This document shows, piece after piece, positions 1 through 8,051 of a stretch of DNA of 64,000 nucleotides. A program made the translations under genes and the position numbers. This DNA is from Locusta migratoria (taxonomy: Eukaryota; Arthropoda; Insecta; Orthoptera; Acrididae), in contig CM048753.1 of the NCBI GenBank assembly GCA_026315105.1, positions 70,859,547 through 70,923,546 on the forward strand, written 5' to 3'. Below the pieces are notes generated by a model. The model was given only the letters and a program-made list of their open reading frames with translations, was not told the DNA's origin and searched no databases. Numbering within the stretch: position 1 is the first letter of the stretch; each line of letters starts with the position of its first letter.

Positions 1-201
1 TGTCAGGATCATCTGGTCCAATAAAATCATTTTACAATGCCATAATCTTGTAATGTAATCAGTTGCTATATAACATAATTTACAGTGCATAGGTGCTCTA
101 TGTCATTATAATGCACCTATTAAATTGTGTTATATAGCAACTCATTACATTACAAGACTATGCCTTGTAAAATGATTTTATTGGACCAGATGATCCTGAC
201 A
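1..201. repeat. Near-perfect palindrome (fold-back element), possibly MITE-like
   Basis: The first bases, TGTCAGGATCATCTGGTCC, return as their reverse complement ending at 201. The arms of about 95 bp match almost throughout, with a short unpaired centre near 96-108. There is no ORF. The motif ATCTGGTCCNNATAAAA resembles part of the palindrome at 18222-18862, so the two may be distant relatives. The left flank lies outside the window, so a target-site duplication cannot be tested. Confidence 0.85.
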
Positions 202-204
202 TAG

Positions 205-746
205 TTCAGCGAAATCGGTCATCTTAAATAAAAAATTGATGATCAGCGATCTTGGCTTTTTTATATCTTTCTACAATGTCAAAGATATATGCAAAAATAA
301 CGGCGACTTTGGGATGTGTGTCTGTCTGTCCGTCTGTCTGTCTGTCAGTAACGTGTTCCCTGTTTTTAAGACGAACCGTTCTTCAACCGATCACCACCAA
401 ATTTTACAGACATAATTGTAGGCCGCCAGAGACCAGAACCTCCCTTTTCAAATTTTTCGGACATAAAATACGGTAGTAATACAAAAAAAACCTTTGTAAT
501 GTAATTGCAAACGAACCGTTCATCTGACGCGAAAGTAGAATAACCTAATTGGTAGACGAGAAAATTCTCTACAACTTCGCTCTATTATGTTTTTTTCATA
601 TCTCGTATAGTTTGAGACATATTTGCAAAAATAACGGAGATTTGACACCCTCCATTAAATTAACGAAAACCAGCCGTCAGGAGATGTCACGTGACATTCC
701 TCGCCCAGAACTCTCTGTGCCATACGCCATCTTGCGTTGCGTATTT
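205..746 (+). repeat. Dispersed repeat 'X' copy 1
   Basis: This is one of three copies of a non-coding repeat in the window; the others are near 22300-23620 and 25540-26420. Shared landmarks are the segment AAAAATAACGGCGA, a TCTG-rich stretch (311-344), the phrase ACGTGTTCCCTGTTTTTAAG, and a terminal stretch ending GCCATCTTGCGTTGCGTATTT. A CR1-like LINE interrupts it immediately after that last motif. No protein is evident and the class is unknown to me. Confidence 0.7.
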
Positions 747-1475
747 CTACATCTACATCTAGAATCATACTCCGCAAGCCCCCTGACGGTGTGTGGCGGA
801 AGGTACCTTGAGTACCACTATCGATTTTCCCTCCTATTCCAATCACGTATTGTTCGCGGAAAGAAGGATTGTCGGTATGCCTCTGTGTGGGCTCTAATCT
901 ATCTGATTTTATCCTCACGGTCTCTTCGTGAGATATACGTAGGAGGGAGCAATATACTGCTAGACTCCTCGGTAAAGGTATGTTCTCGAAACTTCGACAA
1001 AAGCCCATACCGAGCGACAGAGCGTCTCTCCTGCAGAGTCTTCCACTGGAGTTTATCGATCATCTCCGTAACGCTTTCTCGATTACCAAATGATCCTGTA
1101 ACGAAGCGCGCTGCTCTCCGTTGGATCTTCTCCACTTCCTCTATCAAACCCACCTGGTACGGATCCCACACCGGTGAGCAGTATTCAAGCTGTGGGCGAA
1201 CAAGTGTACTGTAACCTACTTCCTTTGTTTTCGGACTGCATTTCCTTAGAATTCTCCCAATGAATCTAAGTCTGGCATCTGCTTTACCGAAGATTGATTT
1301 TATATGGTCGTTCCATTTTAAATCCTTCCTAATGACTACTCCCAGATAATTTATGGAATTAACTGCTTCCTGTTACTGACTTGCTATGGTTAGCTCAATG
1401 ATAAAGGATCTTTCTTTCTGTGTATTCGCAGCACATTCACTTGTCTACACTGAGATTCAATTGCCCTTCCCTGCA
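747..1475 (-). mobile_element. 5'-truncated CR1/Jockey-like LINE, subfamily B (antisense)
   Basis: Read on the minus strand, it encodes the C-terminal part of a non-LTR reverse transcriptase. The tell-tale pieces are the CSPVWDPYQVGL block, the basic RRAARFVTG block, and an SVTEMIDKLQW segment that normally follows the RT thumb. The 3' tail, near 747-760, is a CTACAT repeat on this strand, typical of this family. It is interrupted by stops and lacks the catalytic palm. A sister copy lies at 34072-34570. The CR1 versus Jockey assignment is from memory of motif style only. Confidence 0.75.
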
Positions 1476-2067
1476 ATGAAACACATCTCTTACTCACTTC
1501 ACCAAGTAAGTGCCTTTTTATAGAATACAGGTGGCACTGTTGGAAACCAGACTTGCCACATCTACCGAATATTGACGTCCACAAGAACTGGCAATCTTAT
1601 TGAGAAGACATATGTGAAATTTAAACACGTACCATGCGGTACCTGACAGTTAATGGTAAACAAGCACCAAAGTCGAGACTCCATAAATGCGATGGATTCA
1701 ACACCATGCTCCCAGTTCCGAGTTGTGGTCAACGACGAACATATATACATGTGAATCATGGCGTTTATAGCTACAGATATCAGGTTTCTTTCTTCAAGTG
1801 GATCAACACCGGCATTGAACCACGTTACTTTTCGACCTACACTACCGGCCATTAAAATTGCTACACCAAAAAGGTGACGCACTACAGACGCGAAATTTAA
1901 CGGACAGGAAGAAGATGCTGTGATATGCAAATGATTAGCTTTTCATAGCATTTACGCAAGGTTGACGCCGGTGGCGACACCTACAACGTGCTGACATGAG
2001 GAAAGTTTCCAACCGATTTCTCATACACAAACAGCAGTTGACCGGCGTTGCCTGGTGAAACGTTGTC

Positions 2068-3089
2068 ATGATGCCTCGTGTAAGGAGGAGAAATGCGTAC
2101 CATCACGTTTACGACTTTGATAAAGGTCGGATTGTAGCCTATCGCGACTTCGGTTTATCGTATCGTGGCACTGTTGCTCGCATTGTTCGCGATCCAATGA
2201 GTGTTAGCAGAATATGGAATCGGTGGGTTCAGGAGGACAATACAGAACGCCGTGCTGGATACCAACGGCCTCGTATCACTAGCAGTCGAGATGACAGGCA
2301 TCTTATCCGCATGGCTGTAGCGGATTGATGCCTGAGTCAACAGATGGTGACATTGGAAAGACAACTACCATCTGCACGAACAAGACGACGTTTGCAGCAG
2401 CATGGACTATCAGCTCGGAGACCATGACTGCAGTTACCCTTGACGCTGCATCACAGACAGGAGCACCTGGGATGGTGTACGCAACGACGAACCTGGGTGG
2501 ACGAATGGAAAAACGTCATGTTTTCGGATAAATCCAGGTTCTGTTTACAGCACCATGATGATGCATCCGTGTTTGGCGACATCGCGACGAACGCACATTG
2601 GAAGCGTGTATACATCGCCATACTAGCGAATCACCCGGCGTGTTGGTATGGGGTGCCATTGGTTACACGTATCGGTCACCTCTTGTTCGCATAGATGGCA
2701 CTTTGAACACTGGCCGTTACATTTCAGATGTGTTACGACCCGTGACTCTACCCTTCATTCGATCCCTGCGAAACCCTACATTTCAGCAGGACAATGCACG
2801 ACCGCATGCTGCAGGTCCTGTACAGGCCTTTCCGGATACGGAAAATGCTCGACTGCTGCCCTGGCCAGCACATTCTCCAGATCTCTCACCAATTGAAAAC
2901 GTCTGGTCAATGGTGGCCGAGCAACTGGCTCGTCTCAATACGCCAGTCACTACTCTTGATGAACTATGTTATCGTGTTGAAGCTGCATGGGCATCTGTAA
3001 CTGTACGCGCCATCGAAGCTCTGTTTGACTCAATGCCCAGGCGTATCAAGGCCGTTATTACGGCCAGAAGTGGTTGTTCGGGTTACTGA
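2068..3089 (+). pseudogene. Tc1 transposase, DD34E, inactivated
   Basis: Transposase for cut-and-paste movement of its host element. The N-terminal HTH region (from MMPRVRRRNAYH, 2068) is open to a TGA at 2326-2328, where a short deletion relative to the 55.4-kb copy occurred. The same frame then carries another TGA at 2425-2427. The first catalytic Asp is in VMFSDKSRF near 2520. A single-base shift around 2550-2580 moves the C-terminal half to another frame (2580-3089), which holds FQQDNARPHA and HSPDLSPIENVW. I count 34 residues between that Asp and the Glu, the Tc1 DD34E signature. Two stops and a frameshift make it non-functional. Confidence 0.9.
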
Positions 3090-3103
3090 TTTTTCAGGAT
3101 CTA

Positions 3104-4064
3104 AGACAGCGTTTGTCAGAGTTGAAGGGCATGAAATGGATGCATTGGTTGCGAAGGGAGTGAGACAGGGATGTAGCCTTTCTCCAATTTCATTCAATTT
3201 GTAAAATTGAGCAAGCTATAAAGGAAAGCGAGGAGAAATTTGTAGTACGAATTAACGTTCAGGGTGAAGAATTAAAAACATTGCGTTTTGCCGACGATAT
3301 AGTAATTCTGTTAGATAGAGGAAGGGACTTGGAAGAGCAATTGAACGGAATGGACAGTGTGCTGAAAGGTGCATATAAGATGAGCATTAACAAGAGCAAA
3401 ACTAGGGTAATGGAGTGCAGTCTAAGAAAATCAGGTGATGCTGAAGGAATTAGATTAGGTAACGAAGCAATAAAGGAGGTAGATGAGTTTTGTTACTTCG
3501 GCAGTGAAATAACAAATGATGGTCGCAGTACAGAGGATATAAAATGCAGAATGGCAATTGGTAGAAAAGCGTTCTTGAAAAAGAGAAATTTGTTAACATC
3601 AAACATTGATTTAAGCGTAAGGAAATCGTTTCTGAAGGCATTTGTATGGAGTGTTGCCTTGTATGGGAGTGAAACATGGACGATAAACAGTGCGGACAGG
3701 AAGAGGATTGAGGCTTTTGAAATGTGGTGCTACAGAAGAATGCTGAAGATTAGGTGGGTGGATCGCGTAACTAATGAGGAGGTACTGAACAGAATTGGGG
3801 AGAAAAGGAACTTCTGGCATACCTTCACTAAAAGAAGGGATCGCTTGGTAGGACACATTCTTGGACATCAAGGAATTGTGAATTTAGCGTTGGAGGGAAG
3901 TGTGTGGGGTAAAAATCACAGAGGAAGACCAAGAGATAGATACAGTAAGCAGATTGAGACAGATGTAGGTTGTCGCTCTTATGTGGAGATGAAGAGGCTT
4001 GCTCAGGATAGGGTATTGCGGAGAGCTGCATCAAACCAGTCACCGGTCCGAAGACCACAACAAG
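3104..4064 (+). mobile_element. RTE-like LINE 3' part inserted in the Tc1 element
   Basis: 5'-truncated non-LTR retrotransposon. It starts inside the reverse transcriptase (GVRQGCSLSP block near 3160, followed by damage), keeps the catalytic TLRFADDIVIL motif near 3280-3310, and runs open from 3281 through the C-terminal SALYGSETW-like, WCYRRMLKIRWVDRVTNEE and KNHRGRPRD blocks. It ends with GAAGACCACAACAAG, the CAA tail typical of this family here. The Tc1 sequence resumes directly after it. I see no clear target duplication. The reading frame runs past the LINE end into Tc1 sequence (stop near 4105), so the last residues are not LINE protein. Confidence 0.85.
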
Positions 4065-4185
4065 CACCCAAATTGCGTGATTATGTAATCACATGCCAGT
4101 TCTAGTACAATATATTTGCTCAGTGAATGCCCGTTTATCATCTGCATTTCTTGTTGGTGTAGCAATTTTAATGGCCAGTAATGTA

Positions 4186-4775
4186 CTTACATGAACGATA
4201 TAAGGAGATTGTACCTAATCGACAGTGAGGTGTGTTAGGAAGTGTGTCAGTTGCGGCAGACGCTAGCTGTAGCCCCGCTCTCCCTTGCACCGGGCTCAGA
4301 CGCCTCCTGGCCTCCTGGAGTTGGGCCTCGATTGCCTGCAGCAGAGCCTGGCGCCTGGTGATGTGTGCCCTCAGAGACCTTGCTGCAGTGCTACTGCCCA
4401 CGCCGTGGCGCTATTAATAGAGGCCCTGGCCGCTACATTATCTGCCGTCCACGCGCGCCTGGCAGATTACGATAGCGCCTGAAGCACGCGGGCACTGCTC
4501 ACGGTGCTGAGACACCTGCTGTGCAACTCTTCACCTCACCGCCACGCGGCGCTGCCGCCCTCTACGATAGTACGGACCTACTAAACCGATAACGGAAATG
4601 ATCGTAATGCATTTCTGGCCAACACACAACACCCAGTCCCTTGCCGGGTATCGAACCCTGGCGGACACTAAACTGCCAGTACACTGACACGTACGGAGTG
4701 GCCAGCTTAGTGTTTTACGTCCCGTCGACAGCTTGATCATTAGAGACGCAGGTAACGCTTGGATTTCTGATATAA
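4186..4775. other. Gene-free stretch with a duplicated GC-rich segment
   Basis: No protein-coding gene is recognisable. The part 4381-4564 is a diverged direct copy of 6284-6470. Around 4625-4700 a segment containing GGGTATCGAACCC (B-box-like on the minus strand) suggests the remains of a tRNA-derived SINE. The rest is unassigned. Confidence 0.5.
4381..4564 (+). repeat. Direct duplication, left copy
   Basis: Begins GCTGCAGTGCTACTGCCCAC and aligns without large gaps to 6289-6470. The shared block includes ACGGTGCTGAGACACCTGCT. Sequences outside the block differ. The two copies bracket the nested RTE-like LINE, SINE and P-like element. Confidence 0.8.
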
Positions 4776-4791
4776 GGTTGTTGTTGTCTTC

Positions 4792-4992
4792 AAAATGTTC
4801 AAATTTCTGTAAATCTATCAGACCAAACTGCGTGGTCATCGGTCCGTAGCTTACAAACTACTTAAACCTAGGTAAAATAACCTACGGACAAACACACACA
4901 CCCATGCCCCAGGGAGGACTCGAACCTCCACGGCGAGCAACCGCGCGCTCCGCAGCGAGGCGCTTTAGACCGCTCGGCTACTCCACCGCGGC
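4792..4992 (-). mobile_element. tRNA-derived SINE, subtype A (antisense)
   Basis: On the minus strand the head reads GCCGCGGTGGAGTAGCCGAG, an A-box-like start, followed by GGTTCGAGTCC, a canonical pol III B box. It ends in ATTTGAACATTTT. The likely target duplication is 12 bp: GTTGTTGTCTTC (4780-4791) versus GTTATGGTCTTC (4993-5004), 10 of 12 matching. It sits in the tail of the surrounding RTE-like LINE and is therefore younger than it. Confidence 0.85.
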
Positions 4993-5471
4993 GTTATGGT
5001 CTTCAGTCCGGAGACTGGTTTGATGCAGCTGTCCACCCTACTCTATCCTGAGCAAGCATCTTCATCTCCTCATATGAACGGCACCCTACATCCATTTCAA
5101 TCTGCTTACTGCTTTCATCTCTTGGTATCCCTCTGCGTTTTTTACCCCACAAACGTCCCTCCAGTGATAAATTTACGATTCCTCAATGTCTAAGCATGTG
5201 TCCTACCAAGCGACGATCCCTTCTTTTAGTCAAGATATAGTAAAAATTCCTTTTCTCAAGAATTCTGTTCAGTACCTCTTCATTAGTTACGTGATCTACT
5301 AGCATCCCCTATAGAAGAAAGCCTGCGCACGACGTCACAACATGGCGGCGGTGAGAGGCTTAGAGTCCTCCGAAAGATTGTAAACGTTAGCAGTGCACGC
5401 TGTTTATAGCGCATTCTTTCGTTCAGGAGTGTATTTATTACGTAAATTGGTGTGATCGCTACGCTGGACGA

Positions 5472-5473
<2 letters not shown>

Positions 5474-5526
<53 letters not shown>
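5474..5526 (+). repeat. (GT)n microsatellite in the left arm of the P-like element
   Basis: About 26 uninterrupted GT units. The opposite arm has only short CACACACACA runs at the equivalent place, so the tract expanded after the arms separated. Confidence 0.98.
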
Positions 5527-5529
<3 letters not shown>

Positions 5530-5559
5530 AACAACGTGTGATCTCTGTTTAATGACAAA

Positions 5560-5670
5560 ATGCCGTTTCGCTGTTCTGTGCCGAAATGTAAAGAAAATTA
5601 CGACTGTGGCCAAAACGTTACCCTCTTTAAACGTCCGGAGAAGAATAAGCTGATGGGGGTGGTTACGTAA
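5560..5670 (+). pseudogene. Truncated THAP-domain N-terminus, left arm
   Basis: A 36-codon reading frame starting MPFRCSVPKC. The spacing Cys5-x4-Cys10 at the extreme N-terminus, with a following VTLFKRPEKN segment, is how THAP C2CH zinc fingers begin (Cys pair, then a short strand and F-x-x-P). The second half of the finger (Cys-x2-His) and the AVPTIF-type box are missing because the arm ends. THAP domains are the DNA-binding module of P-element transposases. It cannot be functional alone unless spliced to sequence not present here. Confidence 0.6.
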
Positions 5671-5729
5671 ATAAAATGAATCGCAATATCCAACGGCAAA
5701 CAGTCATGGCTTAAAACTTTTTTATAAGG

Positions 5730-5888
5730 CTAAACAAAAACGAAAATATACTCATTAACGTGAAGGATCCAAGATATCCTGGGAATTCTTGATATCCATT
5801 TCTTCTTCTGCGGACGTTTAAAGACGGTAACTTTTGAGCCACAGTCGTTATTACCTCTACATTTCGGCACAGAACAGCGAAACGGCAT
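5730..5888 (-). pseudogene. Truncated THAP-domain N-terminus, right arm
   Basis: A 52-codon frame on the minus strand starting MPFRCSVPKCRGNNDCG, clearly the twin of the left-arm frame, with substitutions (RGNNDCGSK here, KENYDCGQN in the left arm). The first zinc-ligand pair (Cys5 and Cys10) is kept and the second is absent. The end (WILHVNEYIFVFV) is not THAP-like and probably reads into intron or spacer. Two opposed 5' ends imply both arms derive from the transposase-proximal end of one parent element. Confidence 0.6.
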
Positions 5889-5914
5889 TTTGTCAGTAAA
5901 AAAAGAGATCACAC

Positions 5915-6076
5915 GTTGTTCTCACACACACAGAAATCGTCCAGCGTAGCGATCACACCGTACACAACACCAATTTACGCAATAAATATACCCTTGTTGT
6001 TCTCACACACACAGAAATCGTCCAGCGTAGCGATCACACCGTACACAACACCAATTTACGCAATAAATATACTCCT
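5915..6076 (+). repeat. 81-bp tandem duplication in the right arm of the P-like element
   Basis: GTTGTTCTCACACACACAGA starts at 5915 and again at 5996. The two units are nearly identical, including ACCAATTTACGCAATAAATA. The left arm has only one unit, so this is a local duplication. Confidence 0.85.
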
Positions 6077-6283
6077 GAACGGAAGAATGCCCTATAAACA
6101 GCGTGCACTGCTAATGTTTACAATCTTTCGGAGGACTCTAAGCCTATCTCCGCCGCCATGTTGTGACGTCGTGCGCAGGCTTTCTTCTATATGGGGTGCT
6201 GGATCTACCCACCTAATCTTCAGCATTCTTCTGTACCACCACATTTCAAAAGCCTCTACCCTCTTCCTGTCCACACTGCTCTC

Positions 6284-6472
6284 GCTGCAGTGCTACTGCC
6301 CACGCCGTGTCGCTATTAATAGCGGCCCTAGTCTCTACATTATGTGCCTTCCACGCCCGCCTGGCAGATTACGATACCGCCTGAAGCACGCGCTGCACTG
6401 CTCACGGTGCTGAGACACCTGCTGTGCGACTCGTCACCTCACCGCTACGCGGCGCTGGCGACCTCTAACAAG
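6284..6472 (+). repeat. Direct duplication, right copy
   Basis: The right partner of 4381-4564. It follows the truncated edge of the RTE-like LINE directly and ends where an AAGGAGACCACGTGGGTGTC segment begins (6469). Confidence 0.8.
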
Positions 6473-6560
6473 GAGACCACGTGGGTGTCGGATTTTAATA
6501 TTTTTTTCAGATTTATGGCACGTGAAGTACAGAACTTAAATAAGGTTCATTAATAAAATT
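6469..6560 (+). repeat. 'AAGGAGACCAC' dispersed segment
   Basis: Starts AAGGAGACCACGTGGGTGTC and includes an ACAGAACTTAAATAA stretch. Related sequences begin near 7858, 12513 and 39203, and on the minus strand lie near 10664-10750. No coding potential. The class is unknown. Confidence 0.65.
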
Positions 6561-6679
6561 ATCATATATGAGCAGACAGTTGACAGTTGTCTACCAGGTG
6601 CTATATGTATGTCACTAACACCTTGGCGTAAGTAATATGGTAATTTGTAATTTTATTATACTTTATTATTTCTTAAGGT
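6561..6679. other. AT-rich spacer, nothing recognised
   Basis: AT-rich and non-coding. It runs into the RTE-like fragment beginning near 6680. Confidence 0.4.
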
Positions 6680-7290
6680 AATGAGACAATAAAAGTAGTG
6701 GAAGAATTTCATTATTTGGGTAGCAAGAACACTGCTAATGGCCGAAGTAAAGGAGATATAAAATGCAGAATAGCTAAGGGGAGAAAAGCGTTTCTAAATA
6801 AGCGAAATTTTTTCAACATCCAATATCAATTTAAATGTTAGGAAGTCCTTTCTGAAAGCATTTGTCTGGAGTGTAGGATTGTATGGGAGTGAAACGAGAA
6901 CGGTAAGGAGTTCAGACAAAAAGATGATAGAAGCTTTTGAAATGTGGTGCTACAGATGAAAGATGAAAATGAGATGCATGGATCACGTGACTAATGAGGA
7001 TGTGCTTCACCGCATTGGTGACAAAAGGAGATTCTGGCATATCCTGACTAACAGAAGGGATAGATTCGTTGGGCGCTTTCTGAGACATCAAGGAATTGTC
7101 AACTTAGCATTAGGAGGAAGCGCGTGGGGTAAAAATCGTAGAGGGAGACCGAGGGACGAATACAGTAAGCACATTCAAAATGATGCAGGTTTCCAAACGT
7201 ATTCCCCCATTAAGAGACTTGCACAGGATAGGGTAGTGTGGAGAGCTGCATCAAACCAGTCTACGGACTGAAGACCACAACAACAACATT
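6680..7290 (+). mobile_element. RTE-like LINE 3' fragment, diverged
   Basis: Begins with GGTAATGAGACAATAAAAG and follows the family through the DGRS-like block, GRKAF, the YGSET block (frame-broken near 6800-6960) and an open stretch 6963-7271 with DHVTNEDVL, GRFLRHQGIVNLALGG and NRRGRPRDEYSKH. It ends with GAAGACCACAACAACAAC. It is more diverged than the copies at 3104 and 41670, probably representing an older subfamily. Confidence 0.85.
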
Positions 7291-7347
7291 TCTTAAGACG
7301 TAAATAATGAGGAAGTTATATATTTTTTACGACATTACAGCGTACAA

Positions 7348-7626
7348 ATTAATGAAATAAATCGCAATTTGCGATCAGTTATGGCTCCACTGTAGTTAAG
7401 TTTAGATGAAATACCAAACTGCGGCGTATGAAAATTTGTGCCCTGCCGGGATTCGAACCGTAATCTTCTGCTTACGGAGTGCTTAAGGCGTCTGCATAGT
7501 AAGCAGGAGATCCCGGGTTCGAATCCCGGCAGGGCACAAATTTTCATTCGCCGCAGTTTGGTATTTCATCTAAACCTAGTACAGCGAAGCCATAACTGAT
7601 CGAAAATTGCGATTTATTTCATTAAT
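7348..7626. repeat. Fold-back repeat with tRNA-like arms
   Basis: ATTAATGAAATAAATCGCAA at 7348 is mirrored by the end of the block at 7626. The arms (about 7348-7465 and 7505-7626) each carry a tRNA-like B box: CGGGATTCGAACC on the left and GGTTCGAATCCCGG on the right. The intervening 40 bp resembles an anticodon-arm region. There is no ORF. It is a pair of opposed tRNA-like 3' halves with shared flanks, not a normal tRNA gene. Confidence 0.8.
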
Positions 7627-8041
7627 AAGCAATGTATTAAGATCTGGAGATGCACTTGAAAATGGCAGTATTCTTAAACAAATTTTTGTGCAAATTCGTA
7701 GAACACAAGCAAAATAATAAAACCATTAATTGCAGTTACCTGGAATAATTTAATATATCCAATTTGGGATCTGCTGGACAAGAATGCCATACGATCTTTT
7801 ACACAACCTGTTTAGTAGCACGTCCGCATTGCTAAAGCAGTTCTCAGCCACTGTCTTACAAGGAGACCACGTCGGTGTCGGATTTTAGAATTGGTTTCAT
7901 AATTACGGTAATAATAGAACTTAAATAACAATCAGTCAAACCCATTCGATGCTACTATCAAAAATTCTCGAGAAAATCGTGTTTGAAGTTTTGCAGGTAC
8001 ACGTAAGTACCAATTACTAAAACAGTTACACCATGTGGTGG
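7627..8041. other. Non-coding spacer containing an 'AAGGAGACCAC' segment
   Basis: No gene seen. The segment from about 7858 to 7985 (AAGGAGACCACGTCGGTGTC onward, including AAAAATTCTCGAGAAAAT) is related to 6469-6560 and 39203-39315. Confidence 0.5.
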
Positions 8042-8051
8042 TTTAGCTGAG

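Larger units (their letters stand above)
1838..4185 (+). mobile_element. Tc1 family DNA transposon, both ends present, interrupted by a LINE
   Basis: Terminal inverted repeats of about 32 bp start with TACACTACCGGCCATT at 1838 and end at 4185. The right end reads, in reverse complement, TACATTACTGGCCATT. The terminal TA dinucleotides at 1838-1839 and 4184-4185 fit the TA target duplication of Tc1/mariner elements. The transposase pseudogene lies at 2068-3089 and an RTE-like LINE (3104-4064) is inserted downstream of it. Sequence after the LINE (4065-4185) is the original Tc1 3' end. A truncated relative lies at 55250-55905 on the minus strand. Confidence 0.9.
5300..6201. mobile_element. P-like (THAP) palindromic DNA element with head-to-head ends
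   Basis: Both ends are the same sequence in opposite orientation. The left begins TAGCATCCCCTATAGAAGAA; the right, in reverse complement, begins CAGCACCCCATATAGAAGAA. The match continues inward for roughly 350 bp, through GACGTCACAACATGGCGGCGG and into a THAP-type zinc finger start in each arm. The element is flanked by GATCTAC at 5293-5299 and 6202-6208; P elements make 8-bp duplications, so this is close to expectation. The centre (about 5671-5729) is unpaired. It inserted in an RTE-like LINE. No full transposase is present. Confidence 0.8.
4776..6283 (-). mobile_element. RTE-like LINE 3' part (antisense), carrying two nested insertions
   Basis: On the plus strand it begins with the TTGTTGTTG tail and GTCTTCAGTCC, the reverse complement of the family's 3' end. 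LINE sequence occupies 4776-4791, 4993-5299 and 6202-6283. It is split by a SINE at 4792-4992 and by a P-like element at 5300-6201. The LINE text continues in register across the P-like insertion (GTGATCTAC, then GATCTACCCACC). Only the C-terminal part of the RT is represented, with several differences from the better copy at 41670-42504. Confidence 0.85.
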
